Position numbers and translations under genes: made by a program
Origin: Leisingera sp. ANG59
GTDB taxonomy: Bacteria > Pseudomonadota > Alphaproteobacteria > Rhodobacterales > Rhodobacteraceae
NCBI RefSeq assembly: GCF_013317235.1
Contig: NZ_WLCM01000011.1
Coordinates: forward strand, 79,814 to 143,813
DNA: 64,000 nt
Direction of reading: 5' to 3'
Shown: piece by piece, positions 43,158 to 51,462 of the stretch
Layout of the letters: each line of letters opens with the position of its first letter
Numbering within the stretch: position 1 is the stretch's first letter
Notes under the pieces: generated by a model
Databases searched by the model: none
Seen by the model: the letters and a program-made list of their open reading frames with translations, nothing else
What the model was told of the DNA's origin: nothing

Positions 43158-44390
43158 TCAAACCGCCTTTCCCTGCTGAGGCTGCGCCGCGCCGGTGCGG
43201 GCTTTTCTTGTATCAATCAAATCCCGGGACAGCCGCTGGATCGCCCTGGCAAGGCTGGAACGCCCGGCCGCTGCCGACAGCGGCCTTCCCCGGTCTGCCG
43301 CCGCAGCTGCTGCCGATGGATCGTTGGGCAGCCAGTATTTGAACGGCTTTTGCAGCAGCTTGGAAGCTTCCTTGTGGTGGCTCGCAGCGATCAGCGGCTT
43401 GCGTTCGCGGCTGATCACGATGTCGGTCTGCAGGCTCATGCTGGCCTCGGAATAGAAATCCAGCAGCCGACGGGCCTGGCTGATGGCAGGCACCGAGCTG
43501 CCGGTCACCATCAGCAGGCGCTCGCTGGCTTCCAGCACCGGTGTCAGCCATTCCGCCAGCGCCCGCGGCAAGCCGACTACGACGAAGTCAAACCGCTGGC
43601 GCAGATGCGCAACCAGCGCCTGCACCTGTTCCGGCTTCAGCGCATTCAGCGGGGCGATCTCCGCCGGGGCGGCCAGAACCCACAGGCCGGGGGCCGCCTC
43701 GCTCATCGACTGTTCGGCAAATACGTTGTCAGGAACGAACCCCTCGCTTGCCAGCTCATAAAGGCAGCGGTTCGGCGGCAGATCGAGGAAGCTGCCGACG
43801 GCGCCGAACTGCAAATCCAGGTCCAGAAGGGCTACTTTGAATTCTGCCTCCTGCCGCCGCAGGCCGCGGCGCCGGGTCAGGCAGTCCGCCAGGTTCACCG
43901 CCAGCGTCGTCGCCCCCGCACCGCCGCAGGACTGGCTGACGGCAATCACCATTCCTTCTCGGCTGCCGCGGGTGCTGCCGCCGGGGGCGGACTGGGGCTC
44001 TTCTGCCTTCAGGCATTTGCGGATCACAGCCGCCATCTCATCAGCAGACGCGGTTTCCGGCAGCACATCCTGCACCCCGGCCTCTGTCAGCAGCCGCAGA
44101 TCTGCAAACGGCATGCTGGCATCCGCCAGAGCCAGGATCCGCGCCGCGCCGCCGGTGTGGCGCAGCATCTCCTTCACCGCTGCGGCATCGCTTGCCGCAT
44201 CTGCCCCGGTGCGGAAGATGATCAGGTCGTTATCCTTGGCCATCTGCAGCGCGGTGCCGTTGATTTCGCTGAGCGCAGAGGCGCATTTCCGGATCCCGGT
44301 TCCGGGCTGGAACTGCGCCACGCTGGCAACCAGAGCACAGACTGCCGGATCCTTGGAGATTACCACGATGGATTGTGTTTCAGCCTGCAT
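43158..44390 (-). CDS. cpaE: CpaE/TadZ localisation ATPase with atypical Walker A
   Basis: 410 residues from MQAETQSIVVISKDPAVCAL, with GGAGAG upstream of 44390. An atypical receiver domain (1-125) is followed by a MinD/ParA-like domain. The deviant P-loop reads VSQSCGGAGATT (151-162), in which the signature lysines of the ParA KGGxGKT motif are absent, although VALLDLDLQFGAVGSFLDL is kept. TadZ proteins localise the Tad machine to the pole and often have degenerate nucleotide sites. The stop is two bases before the cpaF ATG. Confidence 0.88.
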   Translation of the reverse strand: MQAETQSIVVISKDPAVCALVASVAQFQPGTGIRKCASALSEINGTALQMAKDNDLIIFRTGADAASDAAAVKEMLRHTGGAARILALADASMPFADLRLLTEAGVQDVLPETASADEMAAVIRKCLKAEEPQSAPGGSTRGSREGMVIAVSQSCGGAGATTLAVNLADCLTRRRGLRRQEAEFKVALLDLDLQFGAVGSFLDLPPNRCLYELASEGFVPDNVFAEQSMSEAAPGLWVLAAPAEIAPLNALKPEQVQALVAHLRQRFDFVVVGLPRALAEWLTPVLEASERLLMVTGSSVPAISQARRLLDFYSEASMSLQTDIVISRERKPLIAASHHKEASKLLQKPFKYWLPNDPSAAAAAADRGRPLSAAAGRSSLARAIQRLSRDLIDTRKARTGAAQPQQGKAV

Positions 44391-44413
44391 CGGCCTCTCC
44401 TTTCTCAATCGCT

Positions 44414-45058
44414 TCAGCCGCTCTCGCCCAGCGCCAGGTCCTCGCCCGGCAATGAGACGCTCATCGGCGGGAACGGAACCGCGGCGCCCAGGGTAGACCC
44501 CCCTGCCGCACCGGCCAGTGCCGCCAGCCGCCCCAGCGGCGACACAAAATTGAATGTCTGGTTTTGCAGCTCCACCGTGACCACCGGAACATAGGGTCCG
44601 CCCAGAAAGCCTAGACTGCCGTCGTAGCTGTAGCTGAACGAGAGTGCGGCGATGGTGGCATCAGGCGGCATTGCACCGCGCACCAGATCCCAGATTTCGC
44701 TGGCGGTGGCATTGGCTGCGGAGCCTGCGCAGGTCACAGTGCCCGCATCCAGGCAGATGTCCGGGCCGGCCCGGCAGGACGTGCCGTATTCGGGCGGCGT
44801 TCCGCTGGCCGAGGGGTCGCGCCGGTGGAATTCCGGCACCCCGGCACAGGCCGGCAGGCGCACTGCGGCCACGCGTGCGGCCACATTCATCGCCCGCTCC
44901 GCCACTACATAGTGAAACGCCATGCGGCCGAAATCTATGATGCCCATGAACAGCAGTAGAAACAGCGGGATGGTGACGCCCAGCTCCACCAGCGCGGCGC
45001 CCTCCTGGTCCCGGCGGAACCGGTGCAGGGCTGCATATGCTTGCAACAGCACCCTCAT
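44414..45058 (-). CDS. TadE-like pseudopilin 2
   Basis: 214 residues. DQEGAALVELGVTIPLFLLLFMGIIDFGRMAFHYV is the TadE-type prepilin-like N-terminus, with a Glu five residues after the processing point and one membrane helix. The rest is a periplasmic domain with four cysteines (residues about 71-112). It overlaps the preceding tadE-like gene by four bases (ATGA). It is a minor pseudopilin of the Flp pilus, TadE or TadF by position. Confidence 0.82.
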   Translation of the reverse strand: MRVLLQAYAALHRFRRDQEGAALVELGVTIPLFLLLFMGIIDFGRMAFHYVVAERAMNVAARVAAVRLPACAGVPEFHRRDPSASGTPPEYGTSCRAGPDICLDAGTVTCAGSAANATASEIWDLVRGAMPPDATIAALSFSYSYDGSLGFLGGPYVPVVTVELQNQTFNFVSPLGRLAALAGAAGGSTLGAAVPFPPMSVSLPGEDLALGESG

Positions 45059-45558
45059 GTCCCGAACACCCGGCTCTGATCGGCGATGACCGTATTGATG
45101 GTTGCGCGGCTGCCGCCGTTCAGTTCAAAGATGCCCGCAAACGGGAAGGTCATGGTCAGGTTGGCCCGCACCGACACCACCGGTGCAGGCGAAATACGGT
45201 AGCTGCCCGCCTGGCAGCTCAGGCTGGGAGTGACCGAGGTCACGCTTAAGCGGGCTGGAAACAGCGCATCACCAGTTATACTTTCGCGCACGATCTGCAG
45301 CAGCTGCGGCTGATGCGCGTCCACCGAACCGCCGGAGGAGCAGATGTTCTGCGGCGCCACCCGTGCCAGGTAACGGGCTGCATCGCGCACGCCGGAGATC
45401 GCAGCCTGATACGACCACATCATCCGCCCGCCCTCGATGATCACCGCAAAGACCAGCAGCATCACCGGCAGCATCAGTGCGAACTCCACCAGCACCGCGC
45501 CCTCTTCCCTCCTGCGGAAGGCCGTCCAGCCGGCTGCGGTATGCGTTCTGCCAGCCAT
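45055..45558 (-). CDS. TadE-like pseudopilin 1
   Basis: 167 residues from ATG 45558 with AGGTG upstream; a GTG at 45567 that overlaps the tadG stop (GTGA) is the alternative. RREEGAVLVEFALMLPVMLLVFAVIIEGGRMMWSYQ is the TadE prepilin-like segment, followed by a periplasmic domain with two cysteines. It is a second minor pseudopilin, coupled to both neighbours. Confidence 0.82.
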   Translation of the reverse strand: MAGRTHTAAGWTAFRRREEGAVLVEFALMLPVMLLVFAVIIEGGRMMWSYQAAISGVRDAARYLARVAPQNICSSGGSVDAHQPQLLQIVRESITGDALFPARLSVTSVTPSLSCQAGSYRISPAPVVSVRANLTMTFPFAGIFELNGGSRATINTVIADQSRVFGT

Positions 45559-45563
45559 CCCGA

Positions 45564-47021
45564 TCACCTGTAAAGCTGCACGACGTCGCGGAAGATACCG
45601 GCGTCACCGGTGCCGCCGGCCCCGCCGCCTGCGCTGCCGACCACCTCGCCCCAGATATCCAGGGTTGGCGGCGAGGCGCCGTCATCACCGACCGGTTCAG
45701 TCAGGAATATCTTCACAAACTCCTCGACCGGCACATCCGAGGTGGAGCCGTTGATCGGATTGGCAGTACAATCGATACCCGCTGCAATCACCACCCGCCG
45801 CTGCGGATTGGAACTCTGATTAGGTGAGCAGACCGGACGGCCGGTCTCGGCAAGGCCGGTCAGGATGCTTCCATTGCCGCCGGGTCCGCCTGCAGCGTCG
45901 ATTTCCTCCAGATAATATTCATAGCGGGTGGTGGCACCGGGGTGCGGGTCGACGCCGCCATAGTTGGTGCCGACATAATCAGCCCTCCCCGCAGTCCAGT
46001 CACCATCGCCAAAGCGCGAGCAGCCGCCGCCGGCAAAACAGTCATCGCGCGGCAGGCCCATGGTATCGGGCGACGGATCCTCGTTGTTGCCGATGCAGCT
46101 GCCGCCGCCATTGGGCACGATGCCCTTGATAACATTGGGCGCGGGAGGATAATCGGAATTGTTGCGCTTGCCGTTCATGATCGCCTTGTAGATGTCGAAG
46201 CGCACGTTGAAGATCGCATCGCGGATGCCAACCTTCTGGCCCGGCTCCATATCGACCCCGCGCTGGTTGAAGCACTGGGTGATGCTCCCCTCCGCCCCCA
46301 GCAGGCAGGCATCCAACTGCGCGCCATTGAGGCCTGCACAAGGGCCCTCGTCATCGACCAGCGCTTTGCCCGGATCAAGGAAACCGAAATCCCCCGGCCC
46401 CCAGGCGGCCCCATTCCCGCCAGAGCGCAGCAGGATCATGTCACCGATGCTGGCATCCGCCGAAAACCCCGGCGGGATGCAGAACATCAGCGGGGTGATA
46501 TCGCAGGCGTACTGGGTGAAGCCGGCCACCGATGAAGCGCGTGCCTGTTCATTCGGGCGGGTGTTCCCGGTCAATGCAGCAAAGGCGGCGCCATAAGTGG
46601 CACCAACCGTGCTGGGCGTGGCGACGGCGCGGACATAGGCCGCCTCCGCCGGGTCGGTTGTGGCGGCGGTCAGGGCTGCAGTGTCATCATCCGGCAGCTC
46701 GGAAAAGAAGGTGAGCGTATAATCAGCATCACCGCTCAGCACGCTGCCGCCGGTGCCAAAGGTCTTCCGGTCGCTGATAAGGTTGGCTGCCGCCGCACGG
46801 GCGCGGGTAATGGCATCGTCCTTGCCGTCCAGTTCTCCGGCCGCAGCCAGCGCCACGTTATCAGTAAATGCCTGCAGCTCGCTGCGGGTGATGCCGGTGC
46901 GGCCAAGATCAAAGGACATCGCCGCAATTCCCAGCAGCACCACAAAGGTCAACCCCCAGATGACCAGCATGGTGCCGCGGTCCTCCTGTGCGAACTGTCT
47001 TATGCGGATGGTAAGGCGCAT
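45564..47021 (-). CDS. tadG: TadG-like pilus assembly protein
   Basis: 485 residues. The N-terminal DRGTMLVIWGLTFVVLLGIAAMSFDLGRTGITRSELQAFTDNVALAAAGEL is the Tad/TadG_N segment, with one membrane anchor and the conserved Asp-rich linker. The large periplasmic part is glycine- and cysteine-rich (at least ten cysteines), suggesting several disulfides. No von Willebrand A metal site was recognised, unlike many TadG proteins. It lies 30 bases downstream of cpaB. Confidence 0.82.
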   Translation of the reverse strand: MRLTIRIRQFAQEDRGTMLVIWGLTFVVLLGIAAMSFDLGRTGITRSELQAFTDNVALAAAGELDGKDDAITRARAAAANLISDRKTFGTGGSVLSGDADYTLTFFSELPDDDTAALTAATTDPAEAAYVRAVATPSTVGATYGAAFAALTGNTRPNEQARASSVAGFTQYACDITPLMFCIPPGFSADASIGDMILLRSGGNGAAWGPGDFGFLDPGKALVDDEGPCAGLNGAQLDACLLGAEGSITQCFNQRGVDMEPGQKVGIRDAIFNVRFDIYKAIMNGKRNNSDYPPAPNVIKGIVPNGGGSCIGNNEDPSPDTMGLPRDDCFAGGGCSRFGDGDWTAGRADYVGTNYGGVDPHPGATTRYEYYLEEIDAAGGPGGNGSILTGLAETGRPVCSPNQSSNPQRRVVIAAGIDCTANPINGSTSDVPVEEFVKIFLTEPVGDDGASPPTLDIWGEVVGSAGGGAGGTGDAGIFRDVVQLYR

Positions 47022-47051
47022 GGATCTCTAGGCTCCCCAAGGCAGCTGCAA

Positions 47052-47864
47052 TCAGCGGATTTCAGTTTCCGAAACTTCTGTACCGCGGCGGATCAGAACG
47101 GTCTTGCGCACCCGCTGCGGGGTTTCCTCCTGCTGCGGCTGCAGATTGCGCAGCACGTCGTTCAGACTGATCGAGTCCAGCGGCACCTCCTCTTCGGGCG
47201 TGTCCACGTTGCGCAGGGTCAGGCTGAGCGTGCCGGCCCGCTGCGCGAGCGCCAGGCGCTGGCCTTCCTCTGGTGTCACTTCCACCGTCACGGTGCGGGC
47301 CACTCCCGGTTTATCGGTGTCCTGGTTGGCATCCTGGTCCACCCCGATCACGCGGGCGTTTTGCAGTATCGTCACCGTCTTTAGGCTGGCGCCGCGGCCT
47401 TGTGTCAGCAGGACGTCAACGCTGTCGCCCGGCGTCACAAAGCCGCCCACCGCAGTTTCCGCGCTGACCTTGATGGCCATTGCCCGGTGGTCCGGGCTGA
47501 GCGTCTGAACAATGGTAACCTTCTCACCGAAGTTGGAGATCTTAGAAGCGCTGATCGGCTCCCCCTGCGCAATCGCGCGGCGGGCGCGGCGTGGTGGTTT
47601 GCCGGCATCCGGCAGCAGCGGGTCATAACTTGTAAAGGTGCCTGCTGGCTGTGCCTCGGCAGGCCAGGCAATGGTGGTCAGGGATTGCGCCGTCAGCGCC
47701 GTCCCGAAAGCGATATCCTGAGAGGCGACCACAACCTCGACCAGCGCGGGCCCTTCGGTGCCGCCGGTCACGGCCTGGCCGTCTATGTAGTCCTTCGCCA
47801 CATAGGCGGAACCGCCCGCCAGGGCCAATCCGGAAATCATGCTGAGAAGTGATGAAAAGTTCAT
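47052..47864 (-). CDS. cpaB: CpaB/RcpC Flp pilus assembly protein
   Basis: 270 residues from MNFSSLLSMISGLALAGGSAYVAKDYI, with AAAGGA upstream of 47864. It has one N-terminal membrane helix, an SAF domain (LVEVVVASQDIAFGTALTAQSL) and an RcpC-like periplasmic domain (AMAIKVSAETAVGGFVTPGDSVDVLLTQ). CpaB normally works next to the outer-membrane secretin CpaC, but the gene that follows here is tadG, not cpaC. Confidence 0.9.
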   Translation of the reverse strand: MNFSSLLSMISGLALAGGSAYVAKDYIDGQAVTGGTEGPALVEVVVASQDIAFGTALTAQSLTTIAWPAEAQPAGTFTSYDPLLPDAGKPPRRARRAIAQGEPISASKISNFGEKVTIVQTLSPDHRAMAIKVSAETAVGGFVTPGDSVDVLLTQGRGASLKTVTILQNARVIGVDQDANQDTDKPGVARTVTVEVTPEEGQRLALAQRAGTLSLTLRNVDTPEEEVPLDSISLNDVLRNLQPQQEETPQRVRKTVLIRRGTEVSETEIR

Positions 47865-47947
47865 GCCAGGTATCCTTTCTGCAGAAACCGCTCTGGCAGC
47901 TGGAACAGGCCTGCTGATCCGGCATTGCGGAAAATTCCCAGATATTT

Positions 47948-47978
47948 CTGTTGCCCCGCCCCGGAGGCGGGGCAACAG
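47948..47978 (-). terminator. intercistronic hairpin between flp and cpaB
   Basis: CTGTTGCCCCGCC and GGCGGGGCAACAG form a perfect 13-base-pair stem with a CCGGA loop, 67 bases after the flp stop. There is no U-run. It may protect the pilin mRNA or partly stop transcription so that flp is made in excess of the machine genes. Confidence 0.6.
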
Positions 47979-48044
47979 ATGACAGCCCCGGCAGCGCTGG
48001 TTCGATCCCCCCAGATGAGCCAGCGCTCCAGAGCTTGGAACGCA

Positions 48045-48233
48045 TCAGACTCCGCTATTCGGCATTTCGGCACCTGCCGCGTCCATTGCATCTTCCACGT
48101 CGTCACCCAGGCGGTCCAAAGCCGCGGTGCCCAGGGCCACCGCCAGCGCGATGGCAATGCCGTATTCCACCAGTGTCACCCCGCGCTCATCGCCGCGCAG
48201 CTTGGACAGCATCGTTTTCAGATATGCAGTCAT
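48045..48233 (-). CDS. flp: Flp/Fap-type major pilin
   Basis: 62 residues. The leader MTAYLKTMLSKLRGDERG is cleaved after Gly-18, leaving VTLVEYGIAIALAVALGTAAL with the Glu at +5 and adjacent Tyr that mark Flp pilins. The mature pilin is about 44 residues. GGGAGA precedes the ATG. It is the first gene of the Tad cluster; about 240 bases upstream to the GntR gene should contain its promoter, in which I recognise no defined element. Confidence 0.92.
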   Translation of the reverse strand: MTAYLKTMLSKLRGDERGVTLVEYGIAIALAVALGTAALDRLGDDVEDAMDAAGAEMPNSGV

Positions 48234-48477
48234 GTCAGTCTCCCATCAGATAAACGCCGAAAAGCCGGCGGTTCAGTGGCTGCGGCACCGAGCGGCACCC
48301 GCCTGCATTGACTCTACCGGGGGCCGAAAGCGCAGCGCATCAGCCCGAAGGGCCAGAAACACACGTCAGGGATGTATTAATTCCCGCCGCCAGCCCCGGC
48401 CCGAAGCCACCGGGGGTACAGGGGGGCAAACAGCAGCGAAAAAGACGGGCAGCCTTAGTTGCTGCACGGAAGGGAGG

Positions 48478-49173
48478 TTAACCGGCGGAAGGCGTGCCGC
48501 GTGGCACCATCAGCTGTTCCTTCAGGCTCATCGGGGCGGCAGGCGGCTCGTCGAAGTTCAACCCCGCCTCCAGATGGCGCAAGTGCTGGTCCGCCAGCCG
48601 GACCAGCTCGTCAGTGTCGCCGGACTCCAGCACATCGACGATCCGGTCGTGCTCATCCTCGGCGCAGGAGGAGCTGCCGGTGGGCGAATAAAGCCCCAGG
48701 ATCAGCGTGCTGCGCATGGTCAGCTCCGACAGGAACCGCTCCAGCACCAGATTGCCGGCAATCTGCGCAATCCGCATGTGGAACTGGCGCGAGGCGCGCA
48801 GCTCCGCCGGTTTGTCGCCCGCTTTGCGCGCCTCGGCTTCCTCCAGGATGTTGTCCCGCAGAAAGGCAATATCCTCTGCCGAGGCCTGCCCGGAGGCATG
48901 GCGCGCAATGGTCCGCTCGATCGCACGGCGGGCCTGGAAGATGTCACGCGCCTCCTTCGGCGAAGGCGTCATCACAAAGGCGCCGCGGTTCGGCCGCAGC
49001 TCCACCACCTGCTGCGCCGCCAGTGAGGCCAGCGCGCGGCGCACATTGGCGCGGTTGCAGGAAAACAGATCGCTCAGCGCCTGCTCGCCCAGCTTGGTGC
49101 CCGCCGGCAGCCGCTGTTCGGCAATCGCGTCGAGAATCGCATTCACGATCTGATCTTCGGGAGAATCCTTCAT
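48478..49173 (-). CDS. GntR-family (FCD) regulator
   Basis: 231 residues. The winged helix is PAGTKLGEQALSDLFSCNRANVRRALASLAAQQVVELRPNRGAFV and the C-terminal FCD domain has the metal-binding pattern (RASRQFHMRIAQIAGN, DEHDRIVDVLESGD, DQHLRHLE). It is divergent from a racemase and NCS1 transporter, with a perfect palindrome at 49272-49285 between them, so it most likely represses them until their substrate is present. Confidence 0.9.
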   Translation of the reverse strand: MKDSPEDQIVNAILDAIAEQRLPAGTKLGEQALSDLFSCNRANVRRALASLAAQQVVELRPNRGAFVMTPSPKEARDIFQARRAIERTIARHASGQASAEDIAFLRDNILEEAEARKAGDKPAELRASRQFHMRIAQIAGNLVLERFLSELTMRSTLILGLYSPTGSSSCAEDEHDRIVDVLESGDTDELVRLADQHLRHLEAGLNFDEPPAAPMSLKEQLMVPRGTPSAG

Positions 49174-49271
49174 GAAGCCTCAAAAAAGTTTTCCTGCGCC
49201 GCCGCAACTTAAGGGCCGTCAGGACGCTTGGCAATGGCGCCGAGGCGTTGCCGGCTTGACGTGTTATCAAA

Positions 49272-49285
49272 TATTGTTAACAATA
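49272..49285. promoter_or_regulatory. palindromic GntR operator
   Basis: TATTGTTAACAATA is a perfect 14-base palindrome between the divergent GntR and racemase genes, 23 bases before the racemase start. Such A/T-rich TTGTTAACAA cores are typical of FCD-type GntR sites. Confidence 0.65.
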
Positions 49286-49307
49286 AATGACAACAAAGGA
49301 GGTGCGT

Positions 49308-50006
49308 ATGAAAATCCTGGTCGTCAATCCCAACTCGACCGAGTCGATGACGCGGAAGATCGTTGAGGCCGCTGAGGCCGCTGCCAGCCCCGGTGTGACC
49401 ATCCTGGGCGCGACCGCTGCTGGCGCCCCGCCCAGTATCGAGGGCCATTTCGACGAGGCGATGTCGCTGCCCGGCCTGCTGGCGCAGGTCGCCGCGGGCG
49501 AGGAACAAGGCGTGGATGGCATTGTCGTCGCCTGTTTCGACGACCCCGGCATCGGCGCCTGCCGCGAGTTGGCCACCGGCCCGGTGCTGGGCATCTGCGA
49601 AGCGGCGGTGAAGGCCGCCAGTATACTGGCAACCTCCTTTTCCGTGGTCACCACCCTGCCCCGCGCAGTGCCGGTGATCGAGCATCTGATCCATGGCTAC
49701 GGCCTCAGCCACCAGTGCCGCCGGGTGCGCTCTGCCGCGATCCCGGTGCTGGCGCTGGAGGAGGAAGGATCGGACGCGCGCCAGAAGATCCGCGCCGAGA
49801 TCCAGCGCGCCGTCGAGGAGGACCATTGCGAAGCAGTGGTGCTGGGCTGTGCCGGCATGGCCGACCTCACAACCTGGCTGAGCCAGGAGACAGGCATTCC
49901 CGTCATCGACGGGGTCAGTGCGGCAACGCGGATGATCGAGGCGCTGGCAGGCTGCGGCCTGCAAACCAGCAAGATCAACGCCTATGCGCACCCCAACCGG
50001 AAATAG
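49308..50006 (+). CDS. Asp/Glu/hydantoin racemase-family protein
   Basis: 232 residues from MKILVVNPNSTESMTRKIV, with AAGGAGG upstream of 49308. The two catalytic cysteines of the family are seen at VVACFDDPGIGA and VVLGCAGMADLT. It would interconvert enantiomers of a hydantoin, allantoin or a similar compound. The NCS1 transporter directly downstream (22-base gap) supports a purine-derived or hydantoin substrate. The alternative, an arylmalonate decarboxylase-like enzyme in the same fold, cannot be excluded. Confidence 0.85.
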   Translation: MKILVVNPNSTESMTRKIVEAAEAAASPGVTILGATAAGAPPSIEGHFDEAMSLPGLLAQVAAGEEQGVDGIVVACFDDPGIGACRELATGPVLGICEAAVKAASILATSFSVVTTLPRAVPVIEHLIHGYGLSHQCRRVRSAAIPVLALEEEGSDARQKIRAEIQRAVEEDHCEAVVLGCAGMADLTTWLSQETGIPVIDGVSAATRMIEALAGCGLQTSKINAYAHPNRK

Positions 50007-50028
50007 TGGTATCGTCAGGGAGGAAGAC

Positions 50029-51393
50029 ATGACCATGAACGCAGAACTGGAAGCCGCCGCCACCGGCGGCATAGAGGAGCACAACAGCAAGGGGATCGGG
50101 GAGGAGAGCCTTGCACCGCAGGAAACGCGGATCATGGATCCGTGGTCCTACCTGTTTGCCTGGCTGGGCGGCTGTGTGTCGATCGGCACGTTCACCATCG
50201 GCTCCGGCCTGGTAGGCACGCTGAACCTGCTGCAGACCTTTGTCGCTATCGCCATCGGCTGCACCGTGATCGGCCTTGCGCTGATGATCAACGGCCAGGC
50301 CGGCCACAAATACGGCATCCCCTTCATGGTGCAGGCGCGCTCGGCCTTCGGCTTTGCCGGCACCCGCCTGCCCGCGCTGGTGCGTTCCGTTCCCGCCATC
50401 GTCTGGTTCGGTTTCCAGAGCTGGATCGGCGCGGGTGCCCTGAACCTCGTCTCCGACACGCTGTTCGGCTACGACAACATCGTGGTGTTCTTCATCGGCT
50501 TCCAGCTGTTGCAGATCGGCCTGTCGGTGCTGGGCTTCCACGGCATCAAGTGGCTTGAGAACATCGGCTCCGTCTTCATCATCGGCTCGCTGGTCTACAT
50601 GTTCTTCAGCGTGATCAGCAAATACGGCGAGGAAATCTCTGCCAATCTGGTCAATGTCGAAGGCACCTGGGGCGCGCCTTTCTGGGGAGCCACCATGCTG
50701 TTCCTGGGCATTTACAGCACCATGATGCTGAACGTCTCCGACTACTCGCGCGAGCTGCGCCGCAACGTCGGCCCGTTCCGCCAGGTGGCGATCTATGCCA
50801 ACTCGATCCTGCCCGCGACGCTGTTCATGGGGCTGATCGGCCTGATGGTCTCAGGCGCCACCGGCGAAGTTGACCCGATCAAGGTGTTTTCCAGCGCAGT
50901 CGACAATAAACCGCTCTTGGTCATCACCCTGCTGTTCATCGCCTTTGCCCAGGTCACTACAAACATCCTGAACAACGTGGTGCCGCCGGCCTATGCGCTG
51001 ATGGATATCTTCAAGATCAAGTTCAAGACATCCGCCGTGATCGTCGGCCTGCTGGCCTTCGCCACCTTCCCGTGGGAGCTGGTCAAGGATGAATCCGCCG
51101 CTGGCCTCAGCTTGTTCATTCAGACCTATTCCGCCTTCCTGGGCCCGATCTTTGCGATCCTGGTGGTGGACTACTTCGTGCTGCGCAAGCAGAAGCTGGA
51201 TCTGGACAAGCTTTACGATGAAACCGGACCCTACCAGGGTGTGAACTGGGCCGCGGTCATCGCCATGGGCATCGGGGTTGCAGCAGCGCTGATCTTCTCC
51301 GGCATCTCCTGGTACGCCAGCCTGCTGCCCGCCGGTGTCTCCTACTACCTGTTGATGCAGCACCTGCCTGCCGCCAAGCGGTTCCTGGACTGA
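50029..51393 (+). CDS. NCS1-family nucleobase/hydantoin transporter
   Basis: 454 residues with about twelve membrane segments. The N-terminus has NSKGIGEESLAPQETRIMDPWSYLFAWLGGCVSIGTF, typical of NCS1 cation symporters, and RSAFGFAGTRLPALVRSVPAIVWFGFQSWIGAGAL is the TM3 region that shapes the substrate site. It would import a hydantoin, allantoin or nucleobase with Na+ or H+. GGAGG precedes the ATG at 50029. It is in one unit with the racemase. Confidence 0.9.
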   Translation: MTMNAELEAAATGGIEEHNSKGIGEESLAPQETRIMDPWSYLFAWLGGCVSIGTFTIGSGLVGTLNLLQTFVAIAIGCTVIGLALMINGQAGHKYGIPFMVQARSAFGFAGTRLPALVRSVPAIVWFGFQSWIGAGALNLVSDTLFGYDNIVVFFIGFQLLQIGLSVLGFHGIKWLENIGSVFIIGSLVYMFFSVISKYGEEISANLVNVEGTWGAPFWGATMLFLGIYSTMMLNVSDYSRELRRNVGPFRQVAIYANSILPATLFMGLIGLMVSGATGEVDPIKVFSSAVDNKPLLVITLLFIAFAQVTTNILNNVVPPAYALMDIFKIKFKTSAVIVGLLAFATFPWELVKDESAAGLSLFIQTYSAFLGPIFAILVVDYFVLRKQKLDLDKLYDETGPYQGVNWAAVIAMGIGVAAALIFSGISWYASLLPAGVSYYLLMQHLPAAKRFLD

Positions 51394-51415
51394 CCGCAAG
51401 ACACCAGACAAACGG

Positions 51416-51439
51416 AAAGCCCCGCCAATGGCGGGGCTT
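51416..51439. terminator. bidirectional terminator between NCS1 and pbfA
   Basis: AAGCCCCGCC and GGCGGGGCTT form a ten-base-pair stem with an AAT loop, 23 bases past the transporter stop and 24 bases past the converging pbfA stop. Confidence 0.75.
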
Positions 51440-51462
51440 CTACTGTGCGCCGGAGAGCCGGA

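Noticed and set aside
42348..44594. A plus-strand open frame of about 750 codons across cpaF and cpaE
   Set aside because: It is antisense to two well-defined pilus genes and its product is a Ser/Arg-rich string with no motif.
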